Program-made: the position numbers and the translations under genes
Source of the DNA: Flavobacteriaceae bacterium
GTDB lineage: Bacteria; Bacteroidota; Bacteroidia; Flavobacteriales; Flavobacteriaceae
Direction of reading: 5' to 3'
Assembly: GCA_002707025.1 (NCBI GenBank)
Contig: PALG01000020.1
Span: 1 to 64,000, forward strand
DNA length: 64,000 nucleotides
In this document: one piece after another, positions 59,999 through 64,000 of the stretch
Position numbering within the stretch: the first letter of the stretch is position 1
Layout: every line of letters starts with the position of its first letter
Notes under the pieces: model-generated
What the model saw: only the letters and a program-made list of their open reading frames with translations
What the model was told of the DNA's origin: nothing
Database searches by the model: none

Positions 59999-60640
59999 TT
60001 AGTTCAATTTGTTGATATAATATCCTTCCCTTTCATACTTTGCCTGATCGAACGTAAAAAGTGTTTTGGAAAGGGGTTCATTGGTTTTAAAGGAATTTAC
60101 CGTTAACGTATATTTTGTACCGTTGTCATCGGTTTGGATCAATCGGTAAATGTGTTTTGTCTGAACGTCAATACCTAAGAGAATATCTTTAATTTCGGCT
60201 TTGGAATCGATAGGGGTAAGCTTCACATATTGAATTTTTCGCCCTTTCACATTTTGAACAATGTCCATTTTGTAATTATAGCCCTTTTCATAAAAGGTCA
60301 ATAATTTGGAAGGGGTAATTTCCTTATCGTCCTGCGGATCGTATTTTGAGATGGTCACTTCTTCATCTTCAGGAACAATGGTATACATTTTAGAACCATC
60401 GAAAATACGCGTGGTCCCAAGCATGTTTAAAATGTACTTATCTCCAGAAATAGTAACATCGCCTCGGGTTTCCTGATTTACGTTTTCCTTTTCATTACTG
60501 AGGTTCCACTTAAAATCGATGTAAATATTGTCGTAGCTTTTTACCTTGGCTGAAACCTCATTGAGTAGTTTCTTGGCATCTTGGGCAAAAGAAAAACTTA
60601 CTGTAAATACCAAGGTGACTAATAAAAGATATTTTTTCAT
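59999..60640 (-). CDS. lolA: Outer-membrane lipoprotein carrier LolA
   Basis: 213 residues: signal (LLLVTLVFTVSFSFAQ), then alternating strands (YDNIYIDFKWNLSNEKENVNQETRGDVTISGDKYILNML; FDGSKMYTI; IKDILLGIDVQTKHIYRLIQTDDNGTKYTLTVNSFKTNEPL). Shuttles lipoproteins across the periplasm. Lies between ftsK and the LptF/G-like gene, with 2-nt and 8-nt gaps. Confidence 0.92.
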   Translation of the reverse strand: MKKYLLLVTLVFTVSFSFAQDAKKLLNEVSAKVKSYDNIYIDFKWNLSNEKENVNQETRGDVTISGDKYILNMLGTTRIFDGSKMYTIVPEDEEVTISKYDPQDDKEITPSKLLTFYEKGYNYKMDIVQNVKGRKIQYVKLTPIDSKAEIKDILLGIDVQTKHIYRLIQTDDNGTKYTLTVNSFKTNEPLSKTLFTFDQAKYEREGYYINKLN

Positions 60641-60642
60641 AA

Positions 60643-63027
60643 CTATGTGTCGTTGTTTTCGTTGTCTAATAGCTGATTTAATGCTTCAATGGTTGGGACC
60701 AATACTTGTCTTGCTTTACTTCCTTCAAAGGGGCCTACCACCCCGGCAGCTTCTAATTGATCGATAATTCTTCCTGCACGGTTATAGCCCAATTTCAATT
60801 TTCGTTGCAAAAGAGAGGCCGAGCCTTGTTGTGCAATGACCAACACTTCGGCTGCTTCCCGGAACAATTTATCCCGTTCCTCGATATCAATATCAAGATT
60901 TGTGCCACCTTCCTCGCCTACATATTCTGGCAGTAGGTGGGCGTCGGGATAGGCTTTTTGGGAGCCAATATATTCGGTAATATCGGCTACTTCAGGAGTA
61001 TCCACAAAGGCACATTGCAATCGGGTTAGATCATTTCCTTGGGTATACAACATATCCCCGCGACCAATAAGCTGATCGGCTCCAGCATTGTCCAAAATGG
61101 TTCGCGAATCTATTTTACTGGTTACACGAAAAGCAATACGTGCTGGGAAGTTGGCTTTTATAATTCCGGTGATTACATTTACGGAAGGTCGTTGCGTGGC
61201 AATAATTAAGTGAATTCCAATGGCACGGGCTAGCTGGGCCAAACGGGCTATGGGTGTCTCCACTTCTTTTCCCGCAGTCATGATCAAATCGGCAAACTCA
61301 TCAATTACCAAAACGATATAAGGAAGGAAGCGGTGTCCTTCATTGGGGTTTAACTTTCGGGACTTGAACTTTTGATTGTATTCCTTGATGTTCCGAACCA
61401 TGGCATCTTTCAGCAAATCGTACCGGGCATCCATTTCAATACAAAGGGAATTGAGGGTGTTGATCACCTTAGTGGTATCGGTAATGATAGCCTCTTCCGT
61501 ATCTGGCAGTTTTGCCAAGTAATGTCTTTCAATTTTATTGAAAAGGGTCAATTCTACTTTCTTAGGGTCTACCAATACAAATTTTACTTCAGCAGGGTGC
61601 TTTTTGTAGAGAAGGGAAGTAAGAATGGCGTTTAAGCCTACCGATTTCCCTTGCCCAGTGGCACCCGCCATTAAGAGGTGTGGCATTTTAGCCAAATCGA
61701 CCACAAACGTTTCATTGCTAATGGTTTTTCCTAATGCCAGAGGAAGTTCCATCTCGGCTTTTTGGAATTTTGGAGAGGCAATTACCGATCGCATGGAGAC
61801 GACCTTTGGGCTTTTGCTAGGTACTTCAATACCAATAGTTCCCTTTCCGGGAATAGGGGCAATGATACGGATCCCAAGGGCCGAAAGGGATAAGGCAATA
61901 TCATCTTCCAGGTTTTTAATTTTTGAAATTCGAATTCCCGCATCGGGTACAATTTCATACAAAGTTACCGTAGGACCCACCGTTGCTTTAATGTTGGCAA
62001 TGCCGATGTTGTAGTTTTTCAAAGTATCTACGATACGGTTTTTGTATTCTTCTAACTCCTCTTGGTTAATAGTAATACCTTGGCCGCTCGTATAATCTTT
62101 TAAAAGTTCTATGGAAGGGAATTTATAATTGCTTAGTTCCAGTTTTGGGTCGAATTCCCCGAAATCGGCTACCAGTTTTTTGCTTAAATCTTCTTCTATT
62201 TCTTCCTCTTCTTCTGTGGTTTCAATTTCCATGGCAACCTCGGTTTCGTCTTCCGTGGTTTTTAAAGTAGGGGTAATTTCAGAAGGTGTTTCAATGGGGT
62301 CTTTGGTTTTTTCTGAAGGGATCTTTTCTTCCGATGCTGAAAAATCAACTTCGTTTGTTTGTTCTTCTGAGCTTTCTGAAGCAACCTTGGTAGCTACTAG
62401 GGGGGTCTCTTCCGAAGCAAAGTCTTCCTGAATTTCCTTTCGGGTCTTTTTAAGTTTGGCGGCCACTTTGTCGGGTGTCATTTTAAGTCGGACGACCAAG
62501 TAAACAATAGCTAAGAACGTCATCAATAAAATGGTCCCAGCCAATCCTATATAGTCTTGAAGCACATCATTGATTTCAAAACCAACGACGCCGCTCCAAA
62601 GGGATTCTCCTTCCGTAAAGAACCCGAAGAACACTGCGAGCCATACCATTACCAGGAGGCCCCAAAACCAAAACCGGAGCAACTGTTTTTTGGCAAAATC
62701 GAAAAAATAATAAACACCACTTAGCAATACCAATGTGCCAAAAATAAAAGCGGCCAACCCAAAGCCTTTGTAAACAAAAAAGTGCCCAATATTACTACCG
62801 AATTTACTAAGCCAGTTTTGGGTTTCCACGTTACGGTTTAAGTCCCCCACCACACTTTGATCTGCCTGCCAATTGAACAGATAGGAAACAAAAGAAATAA
62901 GCAAGGCAAGTCCGAACAACATCAAAAAACTTCCTAAAATGATTTTTTGTTGTTTGTTGAGTGAGAAAGAAAGCCTTTCCTTTAGGGTCTTGGATTGGGA
63001 AGTGGTCTTTTTCTTTTTTTTGGCCAT
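60643..63027 (-). CDS. ftsK: DNA translocase FtsK/SpoIIIE
   Basis: 794 residues. Four membrane helices to res ~180, an acidic linker (~res 200-310, EEEEEIEEDL), then the RecA-like motor: LLMAGATGQGKSVGLNAILTSLL (Walker A), YIVLVIDEFADLIM (Walker B), ATQRPSVNVITGIIKANFPARIAFR; C-terminal winged helix gamma domain (LLQRKLKLGYNRAGRIIDQLEAAGVVGP). Chromosome dimer resolution at division. It is the first gene of ftsK-lolA-lptF/G. Confidence 0.97.
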   Translation of the reverse strand: MAKKKKKTTSQSKTLKERLSFSLNKQQKIILGSFLMLFGLALLISFVSYLFNWQADQSVVGDLNRNVETQNWLSKFGSNIGHFFVYKGFGLAAFIFGTLVLLSGVYYFFDFAKKQLLRFWFWGLLVMVWLAVFFGFFTEGESLWSGVVGFEINDVLQDYIGLAGTILLMTFLAIVYLVVRLKMTPDKVAAKLKKTRKEIQEDFASEETPLVATKVASESSEEQTNEVDFSASEEKIPSEKTKDPIETPSEITPTLKTTEDETEVAMEIETTEEEEEIEEDLSKKLVADFGEFDPKLELSNYKFPSIELLKDYTSGQGITINQEELEEYKNRIVDTLKNYNIGIANIKATVGPTVTLYEIVPDAGIRISKIKNLEDDIALSLSALGIRIIAPIPGKGTIGIEVPSKSPKVVSMRSVIASPKFQKAEMELPLALGKTISNETFVVDLAKMPHLLMAGATGQGKSVGLNAILTSLLYKKHPAEVKFVLVDPKKVELTLFNKIERHYLAKLPDTEEAIITDTTKVINTLNSLCIEMDARYDLLKDAMVRNIKEYNQKFKSRKLNPNEGHRFLPYIVLVIDEFADLIMTAGKEVETPIARLAQLARAIGIHLIIATQRPSVNVITGIIKANFPARIAFRVTSKIDSRTILDNAGADQLIGRGDMLYTQGNDLTRLQCAFVDTPEVADITEYIGSQKAYPDAHLLPEYVGEEGGTNLDIDIEERDKLFREAAEVLVIAQQGSASLLQRKLKLGYNRAGRIIDQLEAAGVVGPFEGSKARQVLVPTIEALNQLLDNENNDT

Positions 63028-63105
63028 TTAAAAGTGGTTGCTTTTCACAAAAATACAAATATAGAACGGGACTTATGAAATAAAATTTTTTAAGGCATGC
63101 AAAGC

Positions 63106-63465
63106 TTAGAATTTGGGAATATAAATTATACAGCCTATCACAATGGCCGCTACAGCTGCAAAGAATACGGCTCCGGCCGCTACATCTTTAATGTAGCCAA
63201 TCTTATTGTGAAAATCGGGGTGTACGAAATTGGCAATTTCTTCAGCGGCCGTATTGAGCCCTTCGATGCTCAAGACGAGGCCAATTGCAAGTATTTGAAA
63301 AATCCATTCAGTTGTAGAAATTTCAAAGTAGAAACCTGCAAAGGTCATGAAAATTGAAATAGCTACCTGTACTTGAATGCTGGCTTCATTTTTAAGGAGC
63401 ATCCAAGCACCTTTAAAGGCATATTTAAAACCAAGTATTCTTTTGCCAAGAAAGGTTTTCCACAT
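63106..63465 (-). CDS. dgkA: Diacylglycerol/undecaprenol kinase DgkA
   Basis: 119 residues, three TM helices: EASIQVQVAISIFMTFAGFYFE, FQILAIGLVLSIEGLNTAAEEIANFV and KIGYIKDVAAGAVFFAAVAAIVIGC; the catalytic Glu is in EGLNTA. Recycles diacylglycerol or undecaprenol in the inner membrane. Overlaps the tpx stop by 1 nt (63465). Confidence 0.93.
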   Translation of the reverse strand: MWKTFLGKRILGFKYAFKGAWMLLKNEASIQVQVAISIFMTFAGFYFEISTTEWIFQILAIGLVLSIEGLNTAAEEIANFVHPDFHNKIGYIKDVAAGAVFFAAVAAIVIGCIIYIPKF

Positions 63466-63965
63466 TACTTTAAGGCATTAAGTGCAGCCTCATAATCGGG
63501 TTCTTGCCCTATTTCAGGTACCTGTTCGGTGTAGAGTACGGTATTGTTTTCATCGAGCACTACAATAGCTCTTGAGTGAAGTCCTTGAAAAGCACTTCGG
63601 GTGATTTCAACGCCATAATCCTTTCCAAATTGACCCGTTCTGAAATCACTTAGCATTTCGACCTGATCAATACCTTCGGCCCCACAAAACTGGTCTTGGG
63701 CAAAGGGAAGATCCCTCGAGATGCACAATACTTTTACATTTTTAAGTTTCGCTGCTTTTTCATTGAATTTCCTTACAGATGTAGCGCAAACACCAGTATT
63801 GACGCTAGGAAAAATATTCAGTAACTTTTTGGTAGCTCCATAGTCTTCCAAGGTTTTGTTGGTTAAATCTTTGGTGACCAAATTAAACTCGGTGCCTTTG
63901 GACCCAACTTTTGGTAAAGAACCTATGGTTTCAGCGGGATTACCTCCCAATGTAATCTTAGCCAT
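63465..63965 (-). CDS. tpx: Thiol peroxidase Tpx
   Basis: 166 residues, atypical 2-Cys peroxiredoxin: SVNTGVCATSVRKFNEK with peroxidatic C60, and ISRDLPFAQDQFCG with resolving C94. Reduces peroxides, thioredoxin-dependent. Its upstream region holds an AT-rich TATATTTA box near 63986-63993. First gene of a tpx-dgkA pair. Confidence 0.95.
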   Translation of the reverse strand: MAKITLGGNPAETIGSLPKVGSKGTEFNLVTKDLTNKTLEDYGATKKLLNIFPSVNTGVCATSVRKFNEKAAKLKNVKVLCISRDLPFAQDQFCGAEGIDQVEMLSDFRTGQFGKDYGVEITRSAFQGLHSRAIVVLDENNTVLYTEQVPEIGQEPDYEAALNALK

Positions 63966-64000
63966 ATCATTTTTTTTAGTGAATAAATATAACCTTAATT

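Overview
The window is chromosomal DNA of a Bacteroidota bacterium, almost certainly a member of the Flavobacteriaceae; the genus cannot be fixed from sequence alone. The family-typical genes are DUF4290, DUF2911 and START-like proteins, a HutI-type imidazolonepropionase, bacillithiol deacetylase BshB1, a carboxypeptidase-regulatory-like/TonB-type outer-membrane barrel, LytTR-TPR regulators, and RibB fused to a degenerate GTP cyclohydrolase II domain. Several promoters match the Bacteroidota TTTG-N19-TAnnTTTG consensus. Shine-Dalgarno sites are scarce and GTG/TTG starts occur.

Layout. 1-1.9 kb: the 5' part of a small multidrug-export-family gene, then a repeat-rich zone of short palindromes and tandem heptamers around a DUF559 nuclease-like gene, ending at tRNA-Met(CAT). 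1.9-10.2 kb: housekeeping genes, namely a START-like protein, a class IV aminotransferase, a frameshifted yqgE, HU, an ATPase-recQ-fmt operon, DUF493, DUF4290 and a MurA with Asp at the catalytic Cys position. 11-14 kb: a photolyase-SDR-SRPBCC operon. 14-29 kb: regulators (AraC, LuxR-type, TPR-LytTR), membrane proteins (TerC, DUF4386), an outer-membrane barrel, kinase/HAD/MBL enzymes and hutI. 29-36 kb: a trans-sulfuration enzyme with bshB1, tRNA-His, an M28 peptidase, and a SulP transporter with beta-carbonic anhydrase. 36-46.3 kb: a coherent molybdenum-cofactor block, moeA-tauE-moaD-moeB-moaE-moaCB-moaA on the plus strand facing mocA-like, xdhC and a two-subunit periplasmic molybdo-hydroxylase on the minus strand. 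It builds, matures and uses the cofactor.

49.4-52.8 kb is an accessory island. It holds a RAYT (REP-associated transposase) gene with REP-like palindromes, a truncated second copy of the RAYT tail, a 3' remnant resembling a type ISP restriction-modification enzyme, an AT-rich orphan secreted protein, about 170-bp direct repeats, and a GIY-YIG nuclease cassette inserted at tRNA-Ser(TGA). The nuclease frame ends on the tRNA anticodon (UGA). The insert is bounded by a 16-bp duplication containing the first 13 nt of the tRNA, and it separates the tRNA from its apparent promoter. I regard this as the most interesting object in the window.

52.8-64 kb: thioesterase, nitroreductase, a DegT-family aminotransferase, a long LRR/thrombospondin-type-3 surface protein, ribB, an envelope-lipid/lipoprotein and chromosome-segregation set (lptF/G-type permease, lolA, ftsK), dgkA and tpx.
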